From: Chloroflexi bacterium RIFCSPLOWO2_02_FULL_71_16
Lineage (GTDB): Bacteria > Chloroflexota > Limnocylindria > P2-11E
Direction: 5' to 3'
NCBI GenBank assembly: GCA_001795345.1
Contig: MGON01000066.1
Span: forward strand, 51,159-71,225
DNA length: 20,067 nt
Part shown: positions 6,326 to 14,876 of the stretch, piece by piece
Position numbering within the stretch: the first letter of the stretch is position 1
Layout of the letters: every line of letters starts with the position of its first letter
Made by a program: the position numbers and the translations under genes
Notes under the pieces: generated by a model
Seen by the model: only the letters and a program-made list of their open reading frames with translations
The model's database searches: none
What the model was told of the DNA's origin: nothing

Positions 6326-7054
6326 GTGCCCGCGATCCGAGAGTGGCCGGCCTCCACGCGGCCCCGCGAGCGGCTCATCGCATCCGGTCCGCAAGCCCTG
6401 TCCGATGAGGACCTTCTTGCCGTCCTGATCGGCAGCGGGGTCCCCGGACGGTCCGCGGTGGCGCTCGCGCGCGACCTGCTCCTGGCGCTCGGTGGCATGC
6501 GCGGGCTCGTCCACGCTGATCACACCCGCCTGAGGCGCCTTCGCATCGGCTCCGCGCAGGCCGCGCGGATCCTCGCGGCCCGCGAGGTCGGCCAGCGGGC
6601 GATCGCCGCCTTCGCCGACGGGGAGGTCCTCAGCTCTCCCGAGGCCGCGGCGCGGGCCCTCGCCCCGCACTTCGCGCACCTGGACCGCGAGGAGGTGAAG
6701 GTGGCGCTCCTATCGCGGAAGCACCGGCTCCTGGGCGTGGCCGGCGTCTACGCGGGGAACGTGGCGGGCACCAGCGTGCGCATCGGCGAGCTCTTCACCG
6801 AGGCGCTCCGGCGCAACGCGCCGGCGATCATCGTCGGCCACAACCATCCCTCGGGCGATCCAGCGCCCTCGGCCGAGGACCTGCGCACCACGCGCGACGC
6901 CATCGCGGCCGGGCGGCTCCTCGGCATCGACGTCCTCGATCACATCGTCTTCGGCGCCGGCCGCTGGGTGAGCATCGGGCAGGGTCAGAGCAGCGCGCCA
7001 CCGACCGCACATCGAGCCAGGGCAGCCGAAAAAGGTAGCGACAGGGACGCGTAA
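6326..7054 (+). CDS. radC: RadC family JAB-domain protein
   Basis: The RadC family was named for DNA repair, but its molecular role is unsettled. The N-terminal MPAIREWP and RPRERLIASGPQALSDEDLLAVLIGSG (5-38 region) are the typical UPF0758 N-domain with a helix-hairpin-helix-like segment; the C-terminal MPN/JAB domain has the metal motif GHNHPSGD (171-178) with Asp185, so His172, His174 and Asp185 are present and a metalloenzyme fold is intact. Length 242 is slightly above usual because of a polar tail after residue 220. Start GTG 6326 gives the family N-terminus; no clear Shine-Dalgarno is seen. It precedes mreB, the same radC-mreB order found in many bacteria. Confidence 0.95.
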   Translation: MPAIREWPASTRPRERLIASGPQALSDEDLLAVLIGSGVPGRSAVALARDLLLALGGMRGLVHADHTRLRRLRIGSAQAARILAAREVGQRAIAAFADGEVLSSPEAAARALAPHFAHLDREEVKVALLSRKHRLLGVAGVYAGNVAGTSVRIGELFTEALRRNAPAIIVGHNHPSGDPAPSAEDLRTTRDAIAAGRLLGIDVLDHIVFGAGRWVSIGQGQSSAPPTAHRARAAEKGSDRDA

Positions 7055-7082
7055 GGGGCTCCGAGCGAGCGAGCGAGGCCCC
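7055..7082 (+). terminator. Hairpin with a CGAG tetranucleotide run after radC
   Basis: Directly after the radC stop, GGGGC (7055-7059) pairs with GCCCC (7078-7082), extendable by two pairs past a bulge. The loop is made of four CGAG units (7062-7077). No T-run follows. It likely separates radC from mreB transcription or is a weak attenuator; the tetranucleotide run could vary in copy number. Confidence 0.4.
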
Positions 7083-7133
7083 GCCACGCGGCCACCCGAC
7101 CCCCCGCTGACATCCGTTCTGGGCGCAAAGCGG

Positions 7134-7141
7134 GCTATCCT
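7134..7141 (+). promoter_or_regulatory. Candidate -10 element upstream of mreB
   Basis: GCTATCCT contains a TANNNT -10 core and shares GCTANNNT with the two candidate promoters at 4551 and 19704. Transcription would start near 7148, leaving a leader of about 105 bases before the preferred mreB GTG. No convincing -35 is seen. Confidence 0.3.
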
Positions 7142-7252
7142 GCGCGAGATCACAAGAAGCGCCTGCGAGGATCCGGATCGGCTCGTTTGGGCCCGATCCA
7201 CAGGTCAAGCAGTGCGCGTGACCGCATCAAGGAGAAAGGGAATCCCGCTCTC

Positions 7253-8302
7253 GTGTTCGACGGCCTCTTCGGTCTCTTCTCGCGCGACATCGGCATCGAC
7301 CTCGGCACGGCCAACACGCTGGTGCACGTGCGTGGCCGCGGCATCATCATCTCCGAGCCGTCCGTGGTCGCCAAGGACGTCAAGACCGGGGCGATCGTCG
7401 CGATCGGCGCCGAGGCGAAGCGGATGTTGGGCCGTACGCCCGCGTCGATCGTCGCGATCCGTCCGCTGAAGGACGGCGTCATCAGCGACTTCGACATCAC
7501 CGAGCAGATGCTCCGGTACTTCATCCAGAAGGTGCACGACCGCTTCGCGCTATTCCCGCGCCCGCGCGTCGTCATCGGGATCCCCTCGGGCGTGACCGAG
7601 GTCGAGAAGCGCGCGGTGCAGGACGCCGCGGTCTCGGCCGGCGCGCGCTGGGCGCGGCTGGTGGAAGAGCCGATGGCCGCGGCGATCGGCGCCGGGCTGC
7701 CGGTGAACGAGCCGTCCGGCTCGATGATCGTCGACATCGGCGGCGGCACGACCGAGGTCGCGGTGACGTCGCTCGGCGGCATCGTCGTCTCACGCTCCAT
7801 CCGCGTGGCCGGCGACGAGATGGACCTGGACGTCGTCTCGTACGCGCGCCGGGAGTTCAACCTGCTCATGGGCGAGCGCACCGCCGAGGACATCAAGATC
7901 GCCATCGGCTCGGCCTATCCGCTGGACGAGGAGATCTCGACGTTCTTCCGCGGCCGTGACCTGCTCACCGGTCTGCCGCGGTCCATCGAGGTGACGAGCG
8001 CGCAGATCCGCGAGGCCATCGACCCGAGCGTCCAGCAGATCGTCGACGCGGTGAAGGACACCATCGAGGAGACGCCGCCCGAGCTGATCGCCGACATCAT
8101 GGATCAGGGCATCTACGTGGCCGGCGGCGGCGCGCTCCTCAAGGGTCTGGACACGCGCATCGCCGAGGCCACGCAGATGGCCGTGCACATCGCCGACGAG
8201 CCGCTCACGTGCGTGGTGCGCGGCACCGGAAAGATCCTCGAGCAGCTCGTCACCTACGACCGCGCGCTCGTCACGGAGACGTACGCGGTCATGCCGCGCT
8301 AG
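7253..8302 (+). CDS. mreB: Rod shape-determining protein MreB
   Basis: Bacterial actin that forms membrane-bound filaments and guides lateral peptidoglycan synthesis. Actin-fold nucleotide motifs are complete: phosphate 1 DIGIDLGTANTLV (12-24), connect 1 region GVISDFDITEQML (75-87), phosphate 2 DIGGGTTEVAV (161-171) and adenosine motif GGGALLKGLD (291-300). The N-terminus MFDGLFGLFSRD is an amphipathic membrane-contact segment. I chose GTG 7253 (349 residues, the usual length); the frame is open further up to a TTG at 7187, which would add 22 atypical residues, and an AAGGAG at 7229-7234 is too far (18 bases) for an ideal fit, so the start is not certain. The stop TAG overlaps the mreC GTG. 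Confidence 0.97.
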   Translation: MFDGLFGLFSRDIGIDLGTANTLVHVRGRGIIISEPSVVAKDVKTGAIVAIGAEAKRMLGRTPASIVAIRPLKDGVISDFDITEQMLRYFIQKVHDRFALFPRPRVVIGIPSGVTEVEKRAVQDAAVSAGARWARLVEEPMAAAIGAGLPVNEPSGSMIVDIGGGTTEVAVTSLGGIVVSRSIRVAGDEMDLDVVSYARREFNLLMGERTAEDIKIAIGSAYPLDEEISTFFRGRDLLTGLPRSIEVTSAQIREAIDPSVQQIVDAVKDTIEETPPELIADIMDQGIYVAGGGALLKGLDTRIAEATQMAVHIADEPLTCVVRGTGKILEQLVTYDRALVTETYAVMPR

Positions 8303-9153
8303 TGGCCTCCCTCGGTCGCATCCAGCAGCGCCGCCCCCGCGCGGACACGACGGTCCTGCGGCAGTTCACGGTGCTGTTCCTGATCGCGCTCACGCTCCTC
8401 GTCGGCCGGGACGCGCCGCCGATCCAGGAGGCGTCGCGCGCTCTCACGCAGGTCCTGGTGCCTTTCGAGCGCGCGCTCACCGGCGCCGGGACCGCGGTGA
8501 CCAGCTTCACCGAGGCGGTCAGCGCGATCCAGCAGCTGCGGGAGGAGAACGCGCGACTGCAGCGCGACATCGACCAGCTGACCATCGAGAACGTCCGGCT
8601 GCGCGAGGCGGCCATCGCGGCCGAGCAGGCGGCGCAGCTCGAGGCAGCGGGGTCCGCGCTGCCCTACGAGTCCGTCGCCGCGCCGATCATCGCGCGCGAC
8701 CCGAGCGGCATCCTCCACACGGTCATGCTCGGCGCCGGGACCGACCAGGGCGTGCAGGTGGGGCACATCGTCGTGTCCGAGCGCGGTCTCGTCGGCCGCG
8801 TCACCCAGGCCGGCCCGACCTACAGCAAGGTGCTGCTGGTGACCGACCCCGCCTCGACCGTCTCGGCCATCGTCCAGGGCTCGCGGGCGACCGGGATCGT
8901 GCGCGGCCAGTACGGCGACACCCTCGTCATGGAGTGGATCCTCCAGAACGACGATCTGAAGGCAGGCGACGTCGTCATCACCGCCGGCCTCGCCCTCGGG
9001 AACGACCTGCGCTCGCTCTTCCCGAAGGGGCTCGTCATCGGCACCGTCGTGGCCATCGACCGCAGCGAGAATGCCGCCTACGAGCGGGCGATCGTGACCC
9101 CCGCGGCCGACATCCGGCGTCTCGAACACGTGCTCGTGGTGAAGACGGACTGA
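8302..9153 (+). CDS. mreC: Rod shape-determining protein MreC
   Basis: Scaffold that links MreB to the extracytoplasmic elongation machinery. The start GTG at 8302 shares a base with the mreB stop (TAGTG), giving 283 residues and translational coupling. A short basic cytoplasmic tail is followed by one membrane helix (about 20-36), then a coiled coil (about 68-115, QQLREENARLQRDIDQLTIE) used for dimerisation and a beta-rich MreC domain (from 122) with VMLGAGTDQGV, GLVGRV and VLLVTDPAS, as expected. The C-terminus lacks a long extension. Normally mreD and a PBP2/rodA pair follow; here a hairpin and a secreted protease come next. Confidence 0.95.
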   Translation: MASLGRIQQRRPRADTTVLRQFTVLFLIALTLLVGRDAPPIQEASRALTQVLVPFERALTGAGTAVTSFTEAVSAIQQLREENARLQRDIDQLTIENVRLREAAIAAEQAAQLEAAGSALPYESVAAPIIARDPSGILHTVMLGAGTDQGVQVGHIVVSERGLVGRVTQAGPTYSKVLLVTDPASTVSAIVQGSRATGIVRGQYGDTLVMEWILQNDDLKAGDVVITAGLALGNDLRSLFPKGLVIGTVVAIDRSENAAYERAIVTPAADIRRLEHVLVVKTD

Positions 9154-9170
9154 CCCGGCCGCTCGGTCGC

Positions 9171-9192
9171 CCGCTGAGCGCTCCCTCAGCGG
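9171..9192 (+). terminator. Hairpin after mreC
   Basis: CCGCTGAG-cgctcc-CTCAGCGG is a perfect 8-bp stem with a six-base loop, 17 bases after the mreC stop and 33 before the protease start. No T-run follows. It probably ends or reduces mreBC transcription before the secreted-enzyme genes. Confidence 0.55.
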
Positions 9193-9225
9193 TGCCAGAA
9201 CCTTCCGCCCGTCGTTAGAAGAACT

Positions 9226-12084
9226 ATGAAGAGGGAAGGGAGACCACGGTTGCTCGTCCTTCGCGCCACCGTGCTCGCGGCGGTGCTCATCGCGGTCGTC
9301 GACCCGACCTCGGCCTGGGCGGCGTCTGCAGCGGCACATGGAAGTCCGCACCAAATTGGTGCAGATCCGCACCAAATTGGTGCGAAGTACCTCACCTCCC
9401 TCACAGGACCAGGTGCCCCTGGGGAGCGCAGCGACGTAGGACGGCCATCTTCAAAGGACGTCCACACAGCTCGGCTGCTGGTCCGGTTCCACCGAAGCGC
9501 CAGTCCTACAGAACGCGCCGCAGCGCTCCGTCTCGTCGGCGGCCGGATCGATGCGGAGCTCGCCCCGCTGGGCGTCGTACGGATCGCCATCGACAGGGCG
9601 ACCGACGTGCTGAGCGCCGGTCCATCCGCGGCCGAGGTGCTCGCGCGCCACGCGGCCGTCGAGTTCGCGGAGCCCGACCGCACCGTGCGTCTGGCCTTCG
9701 AGCCCGACGACGAGTTCTACGGCGAGCACCCCGACCTCGACGAGGGGCAGTGGGGCATCGCGAAGGCTAAGGTCGACGACGCGTGGGACACGGTGCGCGG
9801 CGCGGCCAGCGTGACGGTCGCGATCCTCGACACCGGCGCCGACCCGACGCACCCCGACCTCGTTGGCGCGCTCGTGCGCGGCAACACCTTCGTCACGGAT
9901 CCGGACGATGAGTGCGTGCCCGGCACGACGCGCGACGACAACTCGCACGGGACGCATGTCGCCGGCGTCGTCGGAGCGTCGGGCGACAACGGCATCGGCA
10001 TCGCGGGCGTCGCCTTCGGTGTGAAGGTGATGCCGGTGAAGGTGCTCGACTGCACGGGGCAGGGGAACCTGTCCGACGTCGCGCGCGGTCTCGTGTGGGC
10101 CATCGACAACGGCGCGCGGATCGTGAACCTTTCGCTCGGCTCGACGAGCGACAGCCCGACGCTGCGGACCGCGATCGAATACGCCGCCGACAAGAACGTC
10201 ATCGTCGTGACCGCTTCGGGCAACTGCGGCACCACCGGCGACAAGTGCCTCAGCCTCAACCAGACCGAGTACCCCGCCGGCTACACCGAGGTCCTCGCGG
10301 TCAGCGCGACCGACACGGACGACACCGTCGCCTTCTTCTCCACGCGCAATGAGACCGTGGACGTCGCCGCGCCCGGCCGGCGCATCCTCAGCACGACGCC
10401 CACCTACGCGACCTTCCTGTCGGAGCGTGAGACCAACCCCGCTTCGCTCGACTACGCGGTCTTCAGCGGGACCAGCCAGGCCGCGCCCTTCGTCGCGGGA
10501 GTGGCGGCGCTCGTCTGGAGCGCCGAGCCGAGCCTGACGGCGGAGGCCGTCATGGCGCGCATCCGCACGACCGCGGACGACCTGGGCACCAAGGGCCGTG
10601 ACGACTCGTTCGGCGCGGGCCGGGTGAACGCGCTGCGCGCCATCACCACGAGCGAGGAGGACTACGGCGTCCAGTACGACATCAGCGCCCTGCCCACGGC
10701 GGCCACGCCCGCGCGGGCCTTCACGGCGACCGTCGTGGTGACCAACAAGTCGAGCTTCGACTGGCGCCGCGCGAACCCGAGCGCGGTGCGCCTGGAGTGG
10801 AGCTGGCTCGACCCGGCGGGCGTGGCGGTGCCCGGGCTCGCCAGCTCGATCTCGCTCCCGGCCGACGTGAAGGTCGGCGCGAGCGCGACGCTGGTGGGGC
10901 CGATCACGACCCCGGCACAGGCCGGCCCGCACACGCTTCGCCTCGACCTCGTGCGCGACGGCGTCACCGCCTTCTCGCTCCGCGGGGCCCCGGCGGCGAC
11001 CCTCACCGTCGTGATCGGCAGCGGGATCGGCGCGACGTACGAGGCCGCCCCGGCTGACATCAGCCTGGACGCCGGCTCCGCGGGCAGCATCGAGGTCGTG
11101 GTGCGCAACAGTGGCACCGTCGCCTGGGCGGCGGCGGGGGAGAACCCGGTCCACCTCGCCTCGCACTGGCTCGAGGGGACCGCCGTCCTCACGTGGGAGG
11201 GCCTCCGGGCTTCGTTCGCGAAGGACGTCGCCCCGGGTGAGCGCGTCACGGTCGCGCTACCGGTCATGGCGCCGGCGAAGGCGGGGACGTACACGCTGCG
11301 CGTGGACCTGGTGCAGGAGGGCATCACCTGGTACGCGGACCTGGGCGTGAAGCCGCTCGACATCAAGGCCAGCGTGCGCAGCGGCTACGTGGCGACCTAC
11401 GCCGTCGGCACGCCGCCGATCCTCCTGCCGGGTGGCCGCGCCAGCATCCCGGTCAAGGTGAAGAACACCGGCACGGCCACGTGGGCGGCAGCAGGATCGA
11501 ACCCGGTCCGCCTCGCCGCGCACCTCGTCGATCGCACGGGCGCCGTCCTCGTGTGGGACGGCGAGCGCACGCTGCTCGCCGCCGACGTCGCGCCCGGCGC
11601 GACCGTGGACACGGCGGTCGTGGTGGACGCGCCGCCTGCGGCGGGCTCGTACCGCGTGCGCGTGGACGCGGTGCGCGAGGGCGTCGCCTGGTTCAGCGGG
11701 CTCGGGGTCGCTCCCGGCGAGGTCGACCTGCTCGTGTCCGCCGACTACCGCGCGGAGCTGCCGACCGGTCCGCTCGCCGTCTCGGCGGCCGACCCCGCGG
11801 TGGAGGTCCTGGTGAAGAACCTGGGCGTCGCCACCTGGACGGTCGCGATCGCCTCGCCCATCGCGCTCTCCGCCCACTGGCACGACGCAGCCGGCAACGT
11901 CCTGGTGTGGGACGGCCCGCGCACGCCGCTCGCCGCGCCGGTCGCGCCCGGCGGGGCGATCACGGTCAAGGTCGCGCTCGGTCCGGTGCCCGAGGGTGCC
12001 GCCTCGGTGACGATCGATCTGGTCTCGGAAGGCCTGCGCTGGTTCGGCGCGGGTCTCCCGCGGCCGGTGACGCTCGGGCCGTAG
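9226..12084 (+). CDS. Secreted subtilisin-family (S8) serine protease with four C-terminal Ig-like modules
   Basis: A 952-residue secreted protease. Residues 1-33 form a Sec signal peptide (basic start, LLVLRATVLAAVLIAVV core, AWA-AS cleavage region). A tandem PHQIGAD/PHQIGAK (41-54) follows, then an I9-like propeptide (about 83-155). The catalytic domain (about 175-475) has the full triad: Asp202 in AILDTGAD, His241 in NSHGTHVAG and Ser417 in SGTSQAAPFVAG, with the oxyanion Asn333. Paired Cys at 230/276 and 334/341 may form disulfides. Residues 479-952 are four copies of the module shared with the next two genes. No clear ribosome site precedes the ATG; the signal peptide supports this start. 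SpoIID-type gene follows 16 bases on, so they are likely one operon. The substrate is unknown; maturation of envelope proteins is a guess. Confidence 0.93.
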   Translation: MKREGRPRLLVLRATVLAAVLIAVVDPTSAWAASAAAHGSPHQIGADPHQIGAKYLTSLTGPGAPGERSDVGRPSSKDVHTARLLVRFHRSASPTERAAALRLVGGRIDAELAPLGVVRIAIDRATDVLSAGPSAAEVLARHAAVEFAEPDRTVRLAFEPDDEFYGEHPDLDEGQWGIAKAKVDDAWDTVRGAASVTVAILDTGADPTHPDLVGALVRGNTFVTDPDDECVPGTTRDDNSHGTHVAGVVGASGDNGIGIAGVAFGVKVMPVKVLDCTGQGNLSDVARGLVWAIDNGARIVNLSLGSTSDSPTLRTAIEYAADKNVIVVTASGNCGTTGDKCLSLNQTEYPAGYTEVLAVSATDTDDTVAFFSTRNETVDVAAPGRRILSTTPTYATFLSERETNPASLDYAVFSGTSQAAPFVAGVAALVWSAEPSLTAEAVMARIRTTADDLGTKGRDDSFGAGRVNALRAITTSEEDYGVQYDISALPTAATPARAFTATVVVTNKSSFDWRRANPSAVRLEWSWLDPAGVAVPGLASSISLPADVKVGASATLVGPITTPAQAGPHTLRLDLVRDGVTAFSLRGAPAATLTVVIGSGIGATYEAAPADISLDAGSAGSIEVVVRNSGTVAWAAAGENPVHLASHWLEGTAVLTWEGLRASFAKDVAPGERVTVALPVMAPAKAGTYTLRVDLVQEGITWYADLGVKPLDIKASVRSGYVATYAVGTPPILLPGGRASIPVKVKNTGTATWAAAGSNPVRLAAHLVDRTGAVLVWDGERTLLAADVAPGATVDTAVVVDAPPAAGSYRVRVDAVREGVAWFSGLGVAPGEVDLLVSADYRAELPTGPLAVSAADPAVEVLVKNLGVATWTVAIASPIALSAHWHDAAGNVLVWDGPRTPLAAPVAPGGAITVKVALGPVPEGAASVTIDLVSEGLRWFGAGLPRPVTLGP
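9345..9383 (+). repeat. Tandem 21-bp repeat with GCACC-N5-GGTGC palindromes inside the protease gene
   Basis: The 18 bases TCCGCACCAAATTGGTGC occur at 9345-9362 and 9366-9383, a 21-base period (seven codons, two helical turns). Each contains GCACCAA-a-TTGGTGC, a near-perfect dyad that fits the GCACC-N5-GGTGC form of the NtrC-type activator site. It encodes the PHQIGAD/PHQIGAK duplication just after the signal peptide, and its AT-rich core stands out from the surrounding GC-rich codons. Operator, slipped-strand duplication or in-frame palindromic insert are all possible. Confidence 0.8.
10660..12081 (+). repeat. Array of four Ig-like modules (protease C-terminus)
   Basis: Four units of about 115-120 residues begin near 10660, 11023, 11377 and 11737. 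Shared pattern: a Y-x-A-x-Y start, V-x-NTGT-x-TW, an S-HW segment, V-L-x-WDG-x-RT-x-L, V-APG, and a late DLV-x-EG-x-x-WF/WY strand. The layout resembles NBR1-type Ig-like or CARDB/Wzt C-terminal beta-sandwich domains by pattern only. The first copy is the most diverged: it lacks WDGLRT and WFS. The same module recurs at 12179-13621 and 16349-18490. Confidence 0.85.
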
Positions 12085-12100
12085 GGCCGTTCTCGCTCGT

Positions 12101-14854
12101 ATGACCGGTATGCGCCTTGCCTCGGTCGTCCTCGTCCTGCTCGGCCTCCTCTGGCCGGCGGGCGTCGCGAGCGCGGACCACGGCGTGCCCCTCGCGGCGA
12201 CGTACAAGACCACGCCGCCGGCCACGATGGGCGCCGGGACGGACGTCGCGGTGAAGGTGACGCTCACGAACACCGGCGACGACGCCTGGGTGCCCTTCGT
12301 CAGCGGCACGGCTCCCGCCGCGGGGCAGGTCGCGCTCTCGTACCACTGGCAGGACCCCTTCGGGAAGACCGTCGTGTGGGAGGGCCTGCGCAGCCCGCTG
12401 GGCGCCGGGAACGTAGCGAAGGGCGCGACGCGCGAGGTGACCGCGACGGTCCGCGCCCCCACCGAGGCCGGCGCGTACTTCCTCACGTTCGCCGTCATCA
12501 AGGAGGGCGTCGCCTGGGCGGCCCCCAGCCTGCGCTACGCGGTCCAGGTGAACCCCGCGTACAGCGCGCGCTTCGCGCGCCCGACCATCACCGCGCTCCT
12601 CCTCGCCACGGCCTACACGTTCCCGGTCACGATGACCAACAGCGGGTCCGCCACGTGGACGGCGACGGGCGCGGCACCTGTCAGCCTCAGCTACCACTGG
12701 CATGACGAGGCGGGGAACACCGTGACCTGGGACGGGGTGCGCACGCCGCTGCCAAAGGACGTCGCGCCCGGAGAGTCGGTCACGGTGCAGATGGACCTGA
12801 TCGCGCCGGCGAAGGACGGCACGTACCGGCTCACCATCGACCTCGTCCGCGAGGGCGTGGGCTGGTTCGCGCAGTTCGGCGGGACGGCGCCGGCGCAGGT
12901 GAGCGTCGTCGTCGCGCCGATCTTCTTCGCCGCGCAGTACGCGGCGGCCGCGAGCGTGATCGCCTACGTGGGCGAGATCAAGACCATCCCCGTCACCGTG
13001 ACGAACACCGGCAACGTGCCGTGGGGCGGCACCGACACGGTGAACCTCGCGTACCACGTCCTCGATGCGAGCGGCCAGGTCCTGGTGTGGGAGGGACTGC
13101 GTACCGCGCTCGGCACGGTCGCGGTGGGCGGCTCGAAGCAGGTCCAGCTGACCGTGATCGTGCCGGCGACGCTCGGGCAGTACACGCTGGTGATCGACGC
13201 GGTGCGCGAGGGGGTCGCCTGGCTCGGCGACGCGGGATCGGCGCCCGCGCGCGTCGCGATGAGGGTGGACAGCGGGTACTCGGCCGGCTACGCCGCGACG
13301 ACCACGCCGCAGGTCGCGACCATCGGCGCGCGGCTGCCGATACGCGTCGAGGTGAACAACTACGGCCCGCGCACGCTCGCGCAGAGCGCGATCCGCCTCT
13401 CGTACCACCTCCACCGCGCCGACGGCTCCGTCGTGACCTGGGACGGGCTCCGCGGGATCCTCCCCGGCGACATCCCGCCCGGTAAGAGCGCGAGCGTCCG
13501 CGTGGACGTGCAGCTGCCCTCCCTCGTCGGTGACTACACGATCTCGTGGGACCTGGTGCAGGAGGGCGTCGCCTGGCTCTCGCAATACGGCATCGCCACC
13601 AAGACCGAGACGATCAGCGTCCAGCCCGGCGTCACCTTCTACGGACGGGGCTTCGGGCACGGCCTCGGCATGAGCCAGTGGGGCGCGCAGGGCATGGCCA
13701 CCGGCGCGACCGGCAGGGCCTTCACCGGCCAGCAGATCGTGGCGCACTACTACCCGGGCACGACCCTGCGCGCGATCGACCCCACGAGCCCCAACAACGT
13801 CATCCGCGTGCTCCTGTCCGCGCCGAGCTCGACCGGGAAGTTCAGCTGCGGAGCGGCGGCGTTCACCGGAGACCTGGCGAACGTCGTGAGCGACCGCGGC
13901 TTCCGCGTGCTGAACGAGGGCGCCGGCAACGCCGAGATCTTCCGCGCCGGCGCGGGCGCGAGCGTGCAGGTGCACGCCACTTCGGGGGTCGTGCGCGTTT
14001 GGAACCAGTCGACGGCGACGCCGACGATGGTGTACTCGGGCGCCGGCCCCATCGTGACCGTGCCGCTCGACGCCGGGACGCCCACGACCCTCCAGGAGAA
14101 GGGCACCTACCGCGGCAACTTCCGCTTCACGAACCTCGGCGGGACGCTGCGCGTCATCAACGTCGTCGACTACGACCAGTACGTGAAGGCCGTCGTCCCG
14201 CTCGAGATGCTGAAGGACTGGCACCTCGAGGCGTACAAGGCGCAGGCGCTGGCGGCGCGCACGTACGCGTACAACTCGTACCGCGGCAGCGCCAGCGACT
14301 ACGACGTGGTCGACGACCAGGCTGACCAGTGCTACGGCGGCGTGCGCATGCGCAGCGGCCGCGTCGTCGAGACCGAGATCACCAACCGCGCAGTGGACCT
14401 GACGGCGCGCTTGCTCATCACCTACCAGGGCCAGGCCATCCGCGCCTACTTCTCGTCCTCGAGCGGCGGCCACACCAAGCCGGTCGGGTGCTGGGCCTTC
14501 AACGTGATCATCGCGAGCGACGGCTCCGTCAGCTGCGCCTCCAGCCCCCCGTATCTCAGTGGGGTCTCCGACCCAGCCGACATCGCCGTGCGGGTGCCCG
14601 AGCCCAACCGTCAGCTCGATTGGCAGGTCACGTTCACGAGCGACCAGATCCGCGACGCGATCATGCGCTACCGCGGCGTCGACATCGGCCGCCTGCTGTC
14701 GGTGGACCTCTCGCATCGCGACCCGCCCGAGGTCGGGCACGTGGTGTCGGTGAAGGTGGTCGGCCAGCTAATGACCCTGGACCTGCCCGCCGACCGGCTG
14801 CTGCGCGACCATCTGTTCCTGAAGAGCACGATGGTGAGCCTTATCCCGTGGTGA
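12101..14854 (+). CDS. Secreted SpoIID/LytB-type lytic transglycosylase with four N-terminal Ig-like modules
   Basis: A 917-residue secreted protein predicted to cut peptidoglycan glycan strands. Signal peptide 1-25 (LASVVLVLLGLLWPAGVASA). Four shared modules span 27-508. The catalytic region begins with GRGFGHGLGMSQWGAQGMA (515-533), a motif that lies C-terminal in Bacillus SpoIID but N-terminal here, as in actinobacterial relatives. The SpoIID core follows: VVDYDQYVKAVVPLEM with candidate catalytic Glu702, EAYKAQALAARTYA (710-723), DQCYGG (742-747), NRAVDLT (762-768) and YFSSSSGGHTKPVGC (783-797). His791 with Cys797 and Cys812 could hold zinc, as reported for a clostridial SpoIID. An ATG at 12110 is an alternative start. 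It lies between the protease and the amidase, fitting a wall-degrading set rather than sporulation. Confidence 0.92.
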   Translation: MTGMRLASVVLVLLGLLWPAGVASADHGVPLAATYKTTPPATMGAGTDVAVKVTLTNTGDDAWVPFVSGTAPAAGQVALSYHWQDPFGKTVVWEGLRSPLGAGNVAKGATREVTATVRAPTEAGAYFLTFAVIKEGVAWAAPSLRYAVQVNPAYSARFARPTITALLLATAYTFPVTMTNSGSATWTATGAAPVSLSYHWHDEAGNTVTWDGVRTPLPKDVAPGESVTVQMDLIAPAKDGTYRLTIDLVREGVGWFAQFGGTAPAQVSVVVAPIFFAAQYAAAASVIAYVGEIKTIPVTVTNTGNVPWGGTDTVNLAYHVLDASGQVLVWEGLRTALGTVAVGGSKQVQLTVIVPATLGQYTLVIDAVREGVAWLGDAGSAPARVAMRVDSGYSAGYAATTTPQVATIGARLPIRVEVNNYGPRTLAQSAIRLSYHLHRADGSVVTWDGLRGILPGDIPPGKSASVRVDVQLPSLVGDYTISWDLVQEGVAWLSQYGIATKTETISVQPGVTFYGRGFGHGLGMSQWGAQGMATGATGRAFTGQQIVAHYYPGTTLRAIDPTSPNNVIRVLLSAPSSTGKFSCGAAAFTGDLANVVSDRGFRVLNEGAGNAEIFRAGAGASVQVHATSGVVRVWNQSTATPTMVYSGAGPIVTVPLDAGTPTTLQEKGTYRGNFRFTNLGGTLRVINVVDYDQYVKAVVPLEMLKDWHLEAYKAQALAARTYAYNSYRGSASDYDVVDDQADQCYGGVRMRSGRVVETEITNRAVDLTARLLITYQGQAIRAYFSSSSGGHTKPVGCWAFNVIIASDGSVSCASSPPYLSGVSDPADIAVRVPEPNRQLDWQVTFTSDQIRDAIMRYRGVDIGRLLSVDLSHRDPPEVGHVVSVKVVGQLMTLDLPADRLLRDHLFLKSTMVSLIPW
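12179..13621 (+). repeat. Array of four Ig-like modules (transglycosylase N-terminus)
   Basis: Units begin near 12179, 12551, 12914 and 13268 and occupy the mature N-terminus directly after the signal peptide. All four keep the LSYHW/LAYHV, VxWxGLR, EGVxW pattern; unit 2 carries the full VTNSGSATW-like, YHW, WDGVRTPLPKDVAPGESVTV and DLVREGVGWF signature. Position relative to the catalytic domain is reversed compared with the protease and amidase. Confidence 0.85.
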
Positions 14855-14876
14855 GCCGCTAGCAGAAGCCCGCAGC

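Noticed and set aside
7062..7077. (CGAG)4 run as a phase-variation switch for mreB
   Set aside because: Only four units, outside any coding frame and about 170 bases before the mreB start; no link to a promoter spacer is visible.
9160..12084. A hidden mreD after mreC
   Set aside because: No frame shows the run of hydrophobic helices expected of MreD; the region encodes a signal peptide, protease and modules.
11966..14740. A 924-codon open frame on the minus strand opposite the SpoIID-type gene
   Set aside because: Same kind of shadow; composition dominated by Arg, Asp, Ala, Val and His with no recognisable domain.
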